This document shows, piece after piece, positions 29,101 to 37,985 of a stretch of DNA of 64,000 nt. Location of the stretch: the NCBI RefSeq assembly GCF_020216025.1, contig NZ_JAIWNC010000005.1:248001-312000 (forward strand). The letters run 5' to 3'. The translations under genes and the position numbers were made by a program. Numbering within the stretch: position 1 is the stretch's first letter; the number at the start of each line of letters is the position of its first letter. Source of the stretch: Jidongwangia harbinensis. GTDB taxonomy: Bacteria; Actinomycetota; Actinomycetes; Mycobacteriales; Micromonosporaceae. A model generated the notes under the pieces. That model saw only the letters and a program-made list of their open reading frames with translations. It did not search any database and was not told where the DNA came from.

Positions 29101-31755
29101 TCACGGCCGGCGGGCGACGGACCGGCCGGCCGCGCGCAACGCCCGCGGTATGGCGGCGAGGAGCTGGTGGGCGCTGACCGGCTTGCTCAGCAGCATCGCG
29201 TTCTCCGGCAACGTGCTGCGGGCCGCAAGGATGGTCTCGGCGTACCCGGACATGTAGATCACCGGCAGCGCCGGCCGGCCCGCGCACATCGCCACGGCCA
29301 GCTCCGGCCCCTGCATGTCGGGCATCACCACGTCGGTCAGCAGCAGATCGAGGGTGTCCAGGTCACCGGCCAGCTCGAGCGCCTCGGCGCCGGTCCCGGC
29401 CGACACCACGGTGTAGCCGTTGCGCTGCAGGATCCGCTCGGTCAGGGCGCGCAGGCTGTCGTCGTCCTCGACCAGCAGCACGGTTTCGCCGGTGCCCGGC
29501 GCCGGCGCCGCGACCGGTGCCACGGCTGCCGCGGCGGCCTCGTCGACGACCGGCAACAGCGCCGCCACCGTGGTGCCGTGTCCCGGCTCGGAGTAGATCT
29601 GCGCGTGCCCGCCGGCCTGGGTGATGATCCCGTAGATGGTGGCCAGGCCGAGGCCGGTGCCCTGACCCTTCGGCTTGGTGGTGAAGAACGGCTCGAAGGC
29701 CCGTTCCAGCGTGGCCCGGCTCATCCCGGTGCCGGTGTCACTGACCCGCAGCCGCATGTACCGGCCGGACCGCACGCCGGGGTGCTGCGCGGCGTAGTGG
29801 TCGTCCACCGTGACCGCGTCGGTGTCGATGGTCAGCGTGCCGCCCCGCGCCATCGCGTCCCGCGCGTTCACCGCCAGGTTCACCAGCACCTGCTCCAGCC
29901 GGCCGACGTCCGCCTTGATCGGCTCCGGCGCCGCGGTGAGGCGGGTGACCAGCGTGACGTCCTCGCCGAGCGTTCGCCGCAGCAGCTTCTCCACGTCCGC
30001 CACCACCTCGTTGAGGTCCAGCACCCGCGGCTCGGTCACCTCGTCGGCGCGGGAGAAGGCCAGCAGCTGCCGGGTCAGCGCGGCCGCCCGGTCCCCCGCC
30101 GCGACGATCTCCAGCAGGTCGCCGTGCAGCCGGGACCACGCCGGGTCGTCGGACGCCGCCTCGGCCACGTCCGCGGCGGACATGCTGGCGTAGCCGTTGA
30201 TGATCCCGAGCAGGTTGTTGAAGTCGTGCGCGATCCCGCCGGCGAGCTGGCCCAGGCTCTCCAGCCGCTCGGACTGCCGCAGCCGCCGGTGCAGGTGCTC
30301 CCGCTCGCTGACGTCGTCCAGCACCGCGCAGCGCACGGTACGCCCGCCGAACGACGTCAGGTGCGAGGTCACCTCCACGTCGGTCACCGTGCCGTCGGCC
30401 AGCCGATGCCGTAGCCGCCGGCCACGCTCCACCGGTTCCGCCCCGGCCATCGCCTCGATCAGCGCGGCGGCGTCCTCGGCCGGGCACAGGTCGGTGACCC
30501 GCATCCGCAGCAGAGCCTCCCGGTCATGACCGAGGTACTGCACCGCCGCGTCGTTGGCCCCGACCACGTCCAGCGTGGTCACCTCGAACAGATAGATCGG
30601 GTACGGGCTGCTCTCGAACATCCGCCGGTAGTTGCGGTCCAGCTCCCGGGCCGTCGCCTCGGCCTGCCGCCGCTCGGTCAGCTCCCGGTCGACCACGGCC
30701 AGCAGGCCGGCGAACTCGGCACCCAACTCGCTCACCTCGCGCGGGCCGGAGACGGTCATCGTCCGCTCCAGGTCGCCGGTGGCCGCGGCCGTCTGGACCG
30801 CCGCCCGCAGCCGTCCGATCGGCCGGGTGATCCGGCGGTACACCAGCAGCGTGGCGAGCAGCCCGGCGAGCAGCCCGATTCCGGCCGGCACGGCCTGCCA
30901 CCGGACCAGCCGCCGGGAACCGGCCAGCGCGGCGGACCGGTCCGCACCGGCGAACAGCCGCGCGTCCAGCACCTCCACCGGTGCCTGCCCGTACACCCGC
31001 CGCGCCCCGCCCACGTCCGCGCCGTCGCCGCCGGAGTCCGGCGGCACGAACCGGCTCAGCCCGACCGGCGTGCCGGCCCACCGGGCACCGTCCGGCCACC
31101 GGGTCAGCACGGTCCCGGAATCCCCGGACAGCAGCGTGAACTCCAGATTCCGGGCGCCGCCGAACACGCCGCCGGCCGTGGCGCCGAGGCTGACCAGGTC
31201 GATGAACGCCACCACCATGCCGAGCCCGGCGACCGGTGCCGAGATCAGGATCGCCGGCCGTCCGGTCCGGCCGTCGGTCACCGGCGCCGCCATCTGCGCC
31301 GCCCGGGACGCACCGGCGAGCCACGATGCGCCCCGGTGCGCGGCGGTGTCCCCGGCACCCGCCGGCGGCCGGGACGAGCACGCCACGGTGCCGTCGGTAC
31401 GCAGCACGTCGAGGTGGCCTTCGTCGCCGGTGCCGCCGAGCGCGAACGACAGCCGGCACGCCGACGGATCGGCGTACACCCCGGCGGCTCCCGGACTGCC
31501 GGCCACCGCCTGCACGCTCGACCGCACCACCGCGAGCTGCCGCCCGATCTGCTCGGCCGCCCGGCGGGCGCCGAAGTCGGCGTCCGCCCGCGCCGCGCTC
31601 AGCGCGTCCCGCCGCGCGCTCCACCAGCCGGCGCCGAGGGCGCCCGTCGCGGCGACCACGAACAGGACGCTCAACGCGGCGAGATAGGCCCGCAGCGGAC
31701 GGGAGCGTTGCGGATCGGTGGACGGCGCCCGGTCCGGGTCCGGAGTCCGCCGCAT
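29101..31755 (-). CDS. Hybrid sensor histidine kinase with C-terminal receiver
   Basis: The protein has 884 residues from ATG 31755. Residues 30-50 are TM1, an extracytoplasmic sensor of about 230 residues with two Cys follows (CRLSFALG ... VACSSRPP), then TM2 near 285-305, HAMP, PAS (YRRMFESSPYPIYLFEV), HisKA (GQLAGGIAHDFNNLLGIINGY), HATPase (VNLAVNARDAM, DTGTGM, FTTKPKGQGTGLGL) and a receiver (VLLVEDDDSL, LLLTDVVMPDMQG, YMSGYAE, LLSKPVS). The conserved phospho-acceptor Asp is in LLTDVVMP. It lies 71 bases upstream of the other kinase on the same strand, so the two kinases and the HDOD regulator may form one signalling operon. Confidence 0.9.
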   Translation of the reverse strand: MRRTPDPDRAPSTDPQRSRPLRAYLAALSVLFVVAATGALGAGWWSARRDALSAARADADFGARRAAEQIGRQLAVVRSSVQAVAGSPGAAGVYADPSACRLSFALGGTGDEGHLDVLRTDGTVACSSRPPAGAGDTAAHRGASWLAGASRAAQMAAPVTDGRTGRPAILISAPVAGLGMVVAFIDLVSLGATAGGVFGGARNLEFTLLSGDSGTVLTRWPDGARWAGTPVGLSRFVPPDSGGDGADVGGARRVYGQAPVEVLDARLFAGADRSAALAGSRRLVRWQAVPAGIGLLAGLLATLLVYRRITRPIGRLRAAVQTAAATGDLERTMTVSGPREVSELGAEFAGLLAVVDRELTERRQAEATARELDRNYRRMFESSPYPIYLFEVTTLDVVGANDAAVQYLGHDREALLRMRVTDLCPAEDAAALIEAMAGAEPVERGRRLRHRLADGTVTDVEVTSHLTSFGGRTVRCAVLDDVSEREHLHRRLRQSERLESLGQLAGGIAHDFNNLLGIINGYASMSAADVAEAASDDPAWSRLHGDLLEIVAAGDRAAALTRQLLAFSRADEVTEPRVLDLNEVVADVEKLLRRTLGEDVTLVTRLTAAPEPIKADVGRLEQVLVNLAVNARDAMARGGTLTIDTDAVTVDDHYAAQHPGVRSGRYMRLRVSDTGTGMSRATLERAFEPFFTTKPKGQGTGLGLATIYGIITQAGGHAQIYSEPGHGTTVAALLPVVDEAAAAAVAPVAAPAPGTGETVLLVEDDDSLRALTERILQRNGYTVVSAGTGAEALELAGDLDTLDLLLTDVVMPDMQGPELAVAMCAGRPALPVIYMSGYAETILAARSTLPENAMLLSKPVSAHQLLAAIPRALRAAGRSVARRP

Positions 31756-31925
31756 CGCTGTCTCGATTCGCTCGACCCGGCGGCGCCGCGCGGTCGCCGG
31801 CCGGGATCGGCCGGCCCGCCACGACCGGCCACGGGTGCGGTGCCGGTCGCATCGGCACGAGGTGGTCGCCAGCGACGCTACCGCCGGGGACGCCGGCCGG
31901 GTGGTGGGTTGGGAAAACGCCGCCG

Positions 31926-32381
31926 CTACCCGGCGGACGGCGCGATCCGCACCGTGGTGCCGGCCGGGCCGCTGTCCACGGACAGCACCTCGGCCATCTG
32001 CTCGACGATCCACAGACCCATGCCGCCGGCCGCGGACAGCGCCGGGCGCGGGCGGTCACCGAGATGCTCGGCGGCAACGAAGCCGGTGCCGTCGTCGCGT
32101 ACCTCGCAGGTCAACCGGCCGTCGAAGCGCAGGCGCAGGGTCCCGGTGCCGCCGCCGTGCCGCACCGCGTTGGTCATCAGCTCGTTCACCGCGGTGACCC
32201 AGTCGCTCAGCGCGTCCGCGCTCAACCCGTGGTGATCGGACACCGCACCGACCCGGTGCCGGACCGCGTCCAGCTCGTCCCGGGTGAACGTCGCCACGAG
32301 CAGATCCGCGCCGGCGCCCGGGCTGGTGTGCTCAGGCAGCGAGGCGATCACGGCATCGACCGGCCTTCCCGCGTCCGTCAC
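31926..32381 (-). CDS. RsbW-like ATP-binding anti-sigma/serine kinase
   Basis: A 151-residue GHKL ATPase of the RsbW/SpoIIAB type: N-box VTAVNELMTNAVRHGGG, G1 box VRDDGTGF, and GGMGLWIVEQMAEVL. There is no sensor domain. Such proteins bind sigma factors or STAS partners and phosphorylate serine. It is transcribed divergently from an RsbU-like phosphatase (91 bases between starts), a common arrangement for partner-switching modules, but no STAS antagonist gene or alternative sigma gene is adjacent. The 170-base gap to the hybrid kinase start (31756-31925) shows no further feature. Confidence 0.85.
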   Translation of the reverse strand: MTDAGRPVDAVIASLPEHTSPGAGADLLVATFTRDELDAVRHRVGAVSDHHGLSADALSDWVTAVNELMTNAVRHGGGTGTLRLRFDGRLTCEVRDDGTGFVAAEHLGDRPRPALSAAGGMGLWIVEQMAEVLSVDSGPAGTTVRIAPSAG

Positions 32382-32437
32382 GTCGCATGAACTTACTACC
32401 TCCCGACCGCACGGACACCACGTGGTGATCCAGGCCC

Positions 32438-32472
32438 GGTGACACGGCGAGTCCGAGGACTAGGCTGCTTCC
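32438..32472 (+). promoter_or_regulatory. Promoter of the RsbU-like gene, leaderless start
   Basis: GGTGAC at 32438-32443, a 17-base spacer and TAGGCT at 32461-32466 are followed six bases later by the GTG at 32473. Transcription should begin at the start codon, giving a leaderless mRNA. Confidence 0.5.
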
Positions 32473-33696
32473 GTGATTGAAGCGGAGGGGATCAAGAGCG
32501 ACGAGCGGCTGCGCCGTCTCGAGGCGGTCACCGACGCCGCGCTGTCCCAGCTCGACGCCTCCGACCTGCTCGACGAACTGCTGGACCGGGTCCGCGATCT
32601 GCTCGGCGTCGACACCGCATCGATCCTGCTGATGGACCCGCACGCGCGTCAGCTGGTGGCGACCGCGGCCAAGGGCCTGGAGGACGAGATCCGGCAGGGC
32701 TTCCGGGTCACCGTCGGCCGCGGATTCGCCGGCCGCATCGCGGCCACCCGCAAGCCGCTCGTCCTCGCCGACGTGACCCCGGCGGACGTGGCCAATCCAC
32801 TCCTGCTGGAGAAGGGCATCCGCTCGCTGCTCGGGGTGCCCATGATGATCGGCGGCGAGGTCATCGGCGTGCTGCACGTCGGCACGTTCACGCCGCGCCG
32901 GTTCAGCCCCGACGACGTACGGCTGATGGAACTGGTCGCCGACCGGGCCAGCCGGGCCGGCCAGATCCGGGCCACCCGGCTGGACCAGGCCGCCGCGCTG
33001 GCGTTGCAGCGCAGCCTGCTGCCGCCCAAGCTGCCGCAGGTGGCCGGGGTGGAGATGGCCGCACGGTACGTGCCCGGGCACGCGTTCGGCATCGGCGGCG
33101 ACTGGTACGACGTCTTCACGCTGCCCTCCGGATGGCTGGGCGTGGTGATCGGTGACGTGTCCGGCCACGGTCTGCGCTCCGCCGTGGTGATGGGCCGGAT
33201 CCGGAGCGCGCTCCGGGCGTACAGCCTGATCTGTGACGATCCGGCGGAGGCGCTGACCTTGCTGGACCGCAAGGTGCACCACTTCGAGGCCGGCAACCTG
33301 ACCACCGCGATGTACGCCATGGTCGCCCCGGACCGTGCCACGCTGCACGTGTCCTCGGCCGGCCACCTGCGCCCGGTGCTGGCCGTACCGGACGAGCCGG
33401 TACGGGTGCTGAACCTCCCGATCGACCCGCCGCTCGGCATCGGCCGCCCGCGCGCGGTCCGCCGCACCTCGGTGGTCGACTTCCCGCCGGGCGCCGTCTT
33501 CATCGCCTACACCGACGGGCTGGTGGAGCGCCGGGGCCAGCTCATCGACGTCGGGATCGCCCGGCTCACCGAGGTGGTCCGGCCCACCGCCACCGAGGAC
33601 GTCTGCGCCAGCATCATGGCGACCACGAACGTGGAGCAGCCGACCGACGACATCGCGGTGCTCGCCGTCCGGCGCCTCCCCACGGCCGTCGGTTAG
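32473..33696 (+). CDS. GAF-SpoIIE phosphatase (RsbU-like)
   Basis: The protein has 407 residues from GTG 32473, with a -10 box six bases before it. A GAF domain occupies about 20-165 (VTDAALSQLDASDLLDELLDRV, SILLMDP, GRGFAGRIAATRKPL, LLGVPMMIGGEVIGVLHVG). The SpoIIE/PP2C phosphatase spans about 180-405: QRSLLPPKLPQVAGVEMAARYVPG, IGGDWYDVFTLPSGW, VIGDVSGHGLRSAVVMGRIR, the TDGLVER site and PTDDIAVLAVR. It would dephosphorylate a STAS partner of the divergent RsbW-like kinase in response to a GAF ligand or partner. Length and motifs are complete. Confidence 0.9.
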   Translation: MIEAEGIKSDERLRRLEAVTDAALSQLDASDLLDELLDRVRDLLGVDTASILLMDPHARQLVATAAKGLEDEIRQGFRVTVGRGFAGRIAATRKPLVLADVTPADVANPLLLEKGIRSLLGVPMMIGGEVIGVLHVGTFTPRRFSPDDVRLMELVADRASRAGQIRATRLDQAAALALQRSLLPPKLPQVAGVEMAARYVPGHAFGIGGDWYDVFTLPSGWLGVVIGDVSGHGLRSAVVMGRIRSALRAYSLICDDPAEALTLLDRKVHHFEAGNLTTAMYAMVAPDRATLHVSSAGHLRPVLAVPDEPVRVLNLPIDPPLGIGRPRAVRRTSVVDFPPGAVFIAYTDGLVERRGQLIDVGIARLTEVVRPTATEDVCASIMATTNVEQPTDDIAVLAVRRLPTAVG

Positions 33697-33697
33697 C

Positions 33698-35920
33698 TCA
33701 CTGGACCGTCCGGAACCGGCGCAGCCGCAGGCTGTTGGCCACCACGAAGACCGAGGACAGCGCCATCGCGGCACCGGCGATCATCGGGTTGAGCAGGCCG
33801 GCGGCGGCCAGCGGCAGGGCCGCGACGTTGTACCCGAACGCCCAGAACAGGTTGCTCTGGATGATCCGCAGCGTGCGCCGGGACAGCCGGATCGCGTCGA
33901 CCGCGGCCATCAGGTCCCCGCGGACCAGGGTCAGGTCGGACGCCTCGATCGCCACGTCCGTGCCGGTACCCATGGCCAGGCCCAGGTCGGCCTGGGCCAG
34001 CGCGGCCGCGTCGTTCACCCCGTCGCCGACCATGGCGACCACCCGGCCCTCCGCCTGCAGCCGCTTGACCTCGTCGACCTTGTCCGCGGGCAGCACCTCG
34101 GCGGTCACCTCGGCGATGCCCACCTCGTCGGCCACGGCCCGGGCCACGGTGGCGTTGTCGCCGGTGAGCAGCACCGGCGTGAGGCCGAGGCGGCGCAGCG
34201 CGGCGACCGCGGCCCGGCTGGTCGGCCGGACCGCGTCGGCGACCGCGAGAACGCCACGGATCTCGGCGTCCCAGCCGACCACGACGGCGGTCTGACCGGC
34301 GGCCTGCGCCGCCGTGACCGCCTCCGCGACCGCGGCCGGCCGGGTGAGTCCCGCCCGCTCCAGCAGGGCCGGCCGCCCGACGTGCACCTCCCGGCCCGCG
34401 ACGGTGCCGCGCACGCCCAGTCCCTCGGTGCTGGCGAACCCGGACACCGGTGGCAGCGGACCGACCCGCTCGGCGGCCGCCTCGGCGACGGCGCGGGCGA
34501 TCGGATGCTCCGAGGCCGCTTCGACCGCGCCGGCCAGCCGCAGCAGTTCGTCGCGGTCCTGCCCGGCGGCCGGCACCACCTCGACCAGGGCCATCCGGCC
34601 GGTGGTCACGGTGCCGGTCTTGTCCAGCACGACGGTGTCCACCCGCCGCGTCGACTCGAGCACCTCCGGCCCCTTGATCAGGATGCCGAGCTGCGCGCCG
34701 CGGCCCGTGCCGACCAGCAGCGCGGTCGGGGTGGCCAGGCCCAGGGCACACGGGCAGGCGATGATCAGTACGGCCACCGCGGCGGTGAACGCGGCGGTCC
34801 ACCCGCCGCCGCTGCCGACCCACCAGCCGAGCGTGCCGACGGCCAGCGCGATCACCACCGGGACGAAGACACCGGAGACCCGGTCGGCGAGACGCTGCAC
34901 TGCCGCCTTGCCGGTCTGCGCCTGCTCCACCAGCTCGGCCATCCGGGCCAGTTGGGTGTCCCCGCCGATCCGGGTGGCCCGGACGATCAGGCGACCGCCG
35001 GCGTTCACGGTCGCGCCCACCACCGCGTCTCCCGGTCCCACCTCGACCGGCACCGACTCGCCGGTCAGCATGCTCTCGTCGACCGCCGAACTGCCGTCCT
35101 CGACGACCCCGTCGGTCGCCACCTTCTCGCCCGGGCGGACCACGAACCGGTCCCCCACCGCCAGCTCGGCGACCGCGATCCGCACCTCGGCGCCGTCCCG
35201 CAGCACCGCCACGTCCTTGGCGCCCAACTCCAGCAACGCCCGCAGCGCGGCACCGGCCCGGCGCTTGGACCGGGCCTCGAAGTAGCGCCCGGCCAGCAGG
35301 AACGTGGTGACCCCGGCGGCCGCCTCCAGATAGATGGCGCCGGCGCCGTCGGTGCGGGCGATGTCGAACGTGAACGGGTGCGTCATGCCCGGGGTGCCGG
35401 CGGTGCCGAAGAACAGCGCCCACAGCGACCACCCGAACGCGGCGACGGTGCCCAGCGAGATCAGCGTGTCCATGGTCGCGGCGCCGTGCCGCAGGTTGGT
35501 CCAGGCCGCCCGGTGGAACGGCAGCCCGCCGTAGACCACCACCGGCGCGGCGAGCGTCAGCGACAGCCACTGCCAGTACTCGAACTGCCAGGCCGGCACC
35601 ATGGCCAGCAGCACCACCGGCACGCTGAGCGCGATCGAGGTCCACAGCCGGGTACGCAACCCGCGCAGTTCGTCGACCGGTTCGGCGGCCTCCGCGGCGG
35701 TGGCCGGCGGCGCGGGCGGCACGGCGGTGTAGCCGGTCTTCTCCACGGTGGCGATCAGGTCGTCGCTGGTGATCCCGTCGGCGTACCGGACGCTGGCCTT
35801 CTCCGTGGCGTAGTTGACCGTGGCGGTGACGCCGTCCATCCGGTTCAGCTTCTTCTCGATCCGCGAAGCGCAGGAGGCGCAGGTCATGCCGCCGATCGAG
35901 AGTTCGATCCGGTTCGCCAT
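33698..35920 (-). CDS. copA: Copper-translocating P1B-type ATPase
   Basis: A 740-residue pump. ATG 35920 is preferred to 35938, because GAGGAG stands about seven bases before it. Domains: N-terminal HMA with [14 protein letters not shown], eight membrane segments, actuator TGES ([14 protein letters not shown]), ion-site [14 protein letters not shown], phosphorylation DKTGT, the HP-locus EHPIARAV and hinge [18 protein letters not shown]. The CPC motif and HMA identify a P1B-1 Cu(I) exporter. It lies third in an operon with a copper chaperone and a secreted His-rich protein, behind a CsoR-type dyad. It converges with the RsbU-like gene, the two frames ending one base apart. Confidence 0.95.
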   Translation of the reverse strand: MANRIELSIGGMTCASCASRIEKKLNRMDGVTATVNYATEKASVRYADGITSDDLIATVEKTGYTAVPPAPPATAAEAAEPVDELRGLRTRLWTSIALSVPVVLLAMVPAWQFEYWQWLSLTLAAPVVVYGGLPFHRAAWTNLRHGAATMDTLISLGTVAAFGWSLWALFFGTAGTPGMTHPFTFDIARTDGAGAIYLEAAAGVTTFLLAGRYFEARSKRRAGAALRALLELGAKDVAVLRDGAEVRIAVAELAVGDRFVVRPGEKVATDGVVEDGSSAVDESMLTGESVPVEVGPGDAVVGATVNAGGRLIVRATRIGGDTQLARMAELVEQAQTGKAAVQRLADRVSGVFVPVVIALAVGTLGWWVGSGGGWTAAFTAAVAVLIIACPCALGLATPTALLVGTGRGAQLGILIKGPEVLESTRRVDTVVLDKTGTVTTGRMALVEVVPAAGQDRDELLRLAGAVEAASEHPIARAVAEAAAERVGPLPPVSGFASTEGLGVRGTVAGREVHVGRPALLERAGLTRPAAVAEAVTAAQAAGQTAVVVGWDAEIRGVLAVADAVRPTSRAAVAALRRLGLTPVLLTGDNATVARAVADEVGIAEVTAEVLPADKVDEVKRLQAEGRVVAMVGDGVNDAAALAQADLGLAMGTGTDVAIEASDLTLVRGDLMAAVDAIRLSRRTLRIIQSNLFWAFGYNVAALPLAAAGLLNPMIAGAAMALSSVFVVANSLRLRRFRTVQ

Positions 35921-35930
35921 GCGGGTCTCC

Positions 35931-36872
35931 TCACCCATGGGTGTGGTCCGGGGCCTCGGGCTGCGGCACGGGCTTGCCCGCCACCGCGGTGAACTCCGCG
36001 GTGCGTACCGTGCCGGCGTGCCGGAAGTCCAGGTAGAGGCGGTAGGTGCCGGCGGACGGCACCTCGGCGTGGAAGGTGACCGCCGGCCCGGGCGGGGTGC
36101 GGCCGTCGCCGGGGGCGCCGTCCGGGTGCACGTGCAGATAGGCCAGGTCGCCGTCGCGCAGGGCCACCAGATGACCGTACGCGCCGAGGTACGGCTGCAG
36201 GTCGGTGACCGGTCGGCCGGCGCGGCTGACCGACAGCGTGACCGGTGACGAGGTGCCCGGCGTGAGCTCGCCGGCCAGCGTCACGGTGTAGCCGTCCACG
36301 GTGGTGGTGCGGGCCGGCGCCGGCACCGGCACCGGGCGGTGGTCGCCGGGTGCGGGCACGTCGACGCCGAGGGTCAGGCCGTCGTCCCGGCCGGCCGGGA
36401 CGAAGTCGGCGAACACCCGGTAGGTGCCCGGTGCGGGCACCGCGAGCGGGACCGACCAGGTGCCGTCCGCGGCCATCGTGGGGTGCACGTGCCGGAAGCC
36501 GGCCAGGTCGCGGCGCACCACGACGAGGTGCAGGTCCTTGTCGTGACTGGGCTGGTAGCGGGTCAGCGGCGCGCCGTCTGGCCCGAGGACCCGGAAGCGG
36601 AACGGGTGCGGCGTCCCGGTCGCCAGCGTGCCGGAGAGCGGGACCAGCCGGTAGCCGTCCTCGGTGACCTGCAGACCGGCCGGCAGCGGCGCGGCGGCGG
36701 CCGGCCCAGCGGCCGGCCCGTCGTGCCCGGCGGCCGCGGTGCCATGGGCGGGGGTCTGCTCGTGCCCGGCGGGCGGTGCCGCCGGGCCGGTCAGGCGACC
36801 CAGCCCGGCGGACGCCGCGAACACCGCGGCCAGCCCGAGCGCGAACGCGCCGAGCCGCATCGGGGTACGCAC
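35931..36872 (-). CDS. Secreted His-rich protein of the copper operon
   Basis: The protein has 313 residues from GTG 36872 (CGAGG seven bases before). A signal/anchor segment at about 5-22 is followed by an Ala/His/Pro linker and two related beta-sandwich domains ([28 protein letters not shown] and, later, [27 protein letters not shown]), each with His-containing loops ([14 protein letters not shown]). The C-terminus ends in HTHG. I recognise it as a secreted protein type that accompanies copA in actinobacteria, probably extracytoplasmic copper binding; exact role unknown. It sits between copZ (gap of 2 bases) and copA (gap of 10 bases), so the three are one operon. Confidence 0.75.
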   Translation of the reverse strand: MRTPMRLGAFALGLAAVFAASAGLGRLTGPAAPPAGHEQTPAHGTAAAGHDGPAAGPAAAAPLPAGLQVTEDGYRLVPLSGTLATGTPHPFRFRVLGPDGAPLTRYQPSHDKDLHLVVVRRDLAGFRHVHPTMAADGTWSVPLAVPAPGTYRVFADFVPAGRDDGLTLGVDVPAPGDHRPVPVPAPARTTTVDGYTVTLAGELTPGTSSPVTLSVSRAGRPVTDLQPYLGAYGHLVALRDGDLAYLHVHPDGAPGDGRTPPGPAVTFHAEVPSAGTYRLYLDFRHAGTVRTAEFTAVAGKPVPQPEAPDHTHG

Positions 36873-36874
36873 GG

Positions 36875-37081
36875 CTACCTCGCGACCTGGTAGCCGGCCT
36901 CGTCGACGGCGGCCACCACGGCGTCGTCGTCCAGCGGCCGGTCGCTGCGCACGGTGACCGCGCCGGCGGCGAGGTCGACCCGCACGTCGGTCACGCCCGG
37001 AATGAGCCGGACCTCCGCGTCGACCGAGGCGACGCAGTGCGCGCAGGTCATCCCGGTCACCGAGTACGTCTTCGTGGTCAT
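36875..37081 (-). CDS. copZ: Copper chaperone CopZ (HMA domain)
   Basis: A 68-residue protein; ATG 37081 is chosen because GAGGGGA lies 6-12 bases before it and because it begins directly at the HMA fold. MTTKTYSVTGMTCAHC holds the metal-binding C13 and C16, and GYQVAR ends the domain. It delivers Cu(I) to the HMA of CopA, encoded two genes downstream. It is the first gene after the CsoR-type dyad, so copper probably induces the whole operon. The csoR gene itself is not in this window. Confidence 0.92.
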   Translation of the reverse strand: MTTKTYSVTGMTCAHCVASVDAEVRLIPGVTDVRVDLAAGAVTVRSDRPLDDDAVVAAVDEAGYQVAR

Positions 37082-37119
37082 GCCGATCCCCTCTCGTGTG
37101 TACCGCTCCAACGTACCCT

Positions 37120-37134
37120 TACCCCCCAGGGGTA
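37120..37134 (-). promoter_or_regulatory. CsoR-type copper operator before copZ
   Basis: The dyad TACCCCCCAGGGGTA has six-base arms (TACCCC and GGGGTA) around CCA. GC-rich TACCCC/GGGGTA dyads are the known binding pattern of copper-sensing CsoR repressors. It is centred about 45 bases before the copZ start, where it can block the promoter of the copZ-copA operon. Confidence 0.7.
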
Positions 37135-37174
37135 TCAAGAGGAGCTGCCTGAGGCCGCCGTCACCCCGGCCCGC

Positions 37175-37885
37175 TCAGACCGGCCGGTGGGCGCGCAGCA
37201 TCAGTGAGACGCCGGGCAGCGACTTGACCGGCAGGTACCGCTCGGCCGCGATGACACCGGACAGCCCGAGGTTGACCAGGGCGGGCAGTTCGGTGAGATC
37301 GCTGCCGGTGGACGAGCGCCGGCGCCACGCCGCGGCCGGGCGGAGCAGGACGTTCCAGCTGCCGATCGAGTCGACGACCAGGCCACTCTTCGCCACCAGC
37401 CGGAGCAGTTCGTCCCGTTCGTACCGGCGCACGTGCCCGACCGCCTCGTCGTGCGCCGACCAGAGCCGCATGTCGCACGGCACCGCGATCAGCGCGGTGC
37501 CACCCGGGCGCAGCACCCGGACGATCTCCTCGGCCGCCAGGTGGTCCTCGGTGATGTGCTCGAGGATGTCGAACGCCACCACGAGGCCGGCCGCACCCGA
37601 GCGCATCGGCAGGTAGCGGGCGTCCGCGCGAATCGTGTCCAGCCCCCGTTCACGGGCCACCCCGGCACCGTCGGCGTCGAACTCGAGGGCCAGGGGCCGC
37701 CAGCCGTGCGCGCGCAGCACCCGCGAGTTGCCGCCCGCGGCCGCCCCGATGTCCAGGGCGCTGCCCGGCGCGACGCCCGCCTTGGCCAGCCGGCGCAGTT
37801 CCCGTGCCAGCAGCGCCCGGCGCTCGCGGTACCACCAGTGGCGGTCCTCCAGCGCGGCGAGCTTGCGGATCTCCAGAACGTCCAC
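37175..37885 (-). CDS. Class I SAM-dependent methyltransferase
   Basis: A 236-residue soluble protein. N-terminal helices (HWWYRERRALLARELRR) lead to the SAM-binding motif I ALDIGAAAGGNS, motif II RADARYLPMRSGAAGLV and FDILEHITED, and a motif III region VLRPGGTALIAVP. The HWWYRERR start and the VGHVRRYERDELLRL block are like those of methyltransferases next to glycosyltransferase genes in actinobacteria. The acceptor is unknown. It stands between the copper operon and the LVIVD protein on the same strand but is separated from both, so it is not clearly part of either unit. Confidence 0.82.
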   Translation of the reverse strand: MDVLEIRKLAALEDRHWWYRERRALLARELRRLAKAGVAPGSALDIGAAAGGNSRVLRAHGWRPLALEFDADGAGVARERGLDTIRADARYLPMRSGAAGLVVAFDILEHITEDHLAAEEIVRVLRPGGTALIAVPCDMRLWSAHDEAVGHVRRYERDELLRLVAKSGLVVDSIGSWNVLLRPAAAWRRRSSTGSDLTELPALVNLGLSGVIAAERYLPVKSLPGVSLMLRAHRPV

Positions 37886-37927
37886 GGGGTGTCTCTGCCT
37901 CTCGGGTCAGCATGCGAGTACGCAAAA

Positions 37928-37956
37928 CGCTCGGCCGGGGGTTACCCGGCCGAGCG
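37928..37956 (-). terminator. Intrinsic terminator of the LVIVD-repeat gene
   Basis: A perfect 12-bp stem (37928-37939 with 37945-37956; GCTCGGCCGGG core) closes a 5-base loop GGTTA (plus-strand reading). Read on the minus strand it is followed at once by TTTT (complement of AAAA at 37924-37927), about 30 bases beyond the LVIVD gene stop: a textbook hairpin with a short U-run. Confidence 0.8.
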
Positions 37957-37985
37957 CCCTGACGTTACCGACTAGTGCGGGGTTC

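Noticed and set aside
26846..29287. 813-aa form of the sensor kinase
   Set aside because: The extra 86 residues are Arg/Gly/Pro-rich and lack an SD; ATG 29029 has GGAGGAGG in front.
29101..32013. 970-aa form of the hybrid kinase
   Set aside because: The extra N-terminal part overlaps the RsbW-like gene and is low-complexity; ATG 31755 begins the proper TM1 region.
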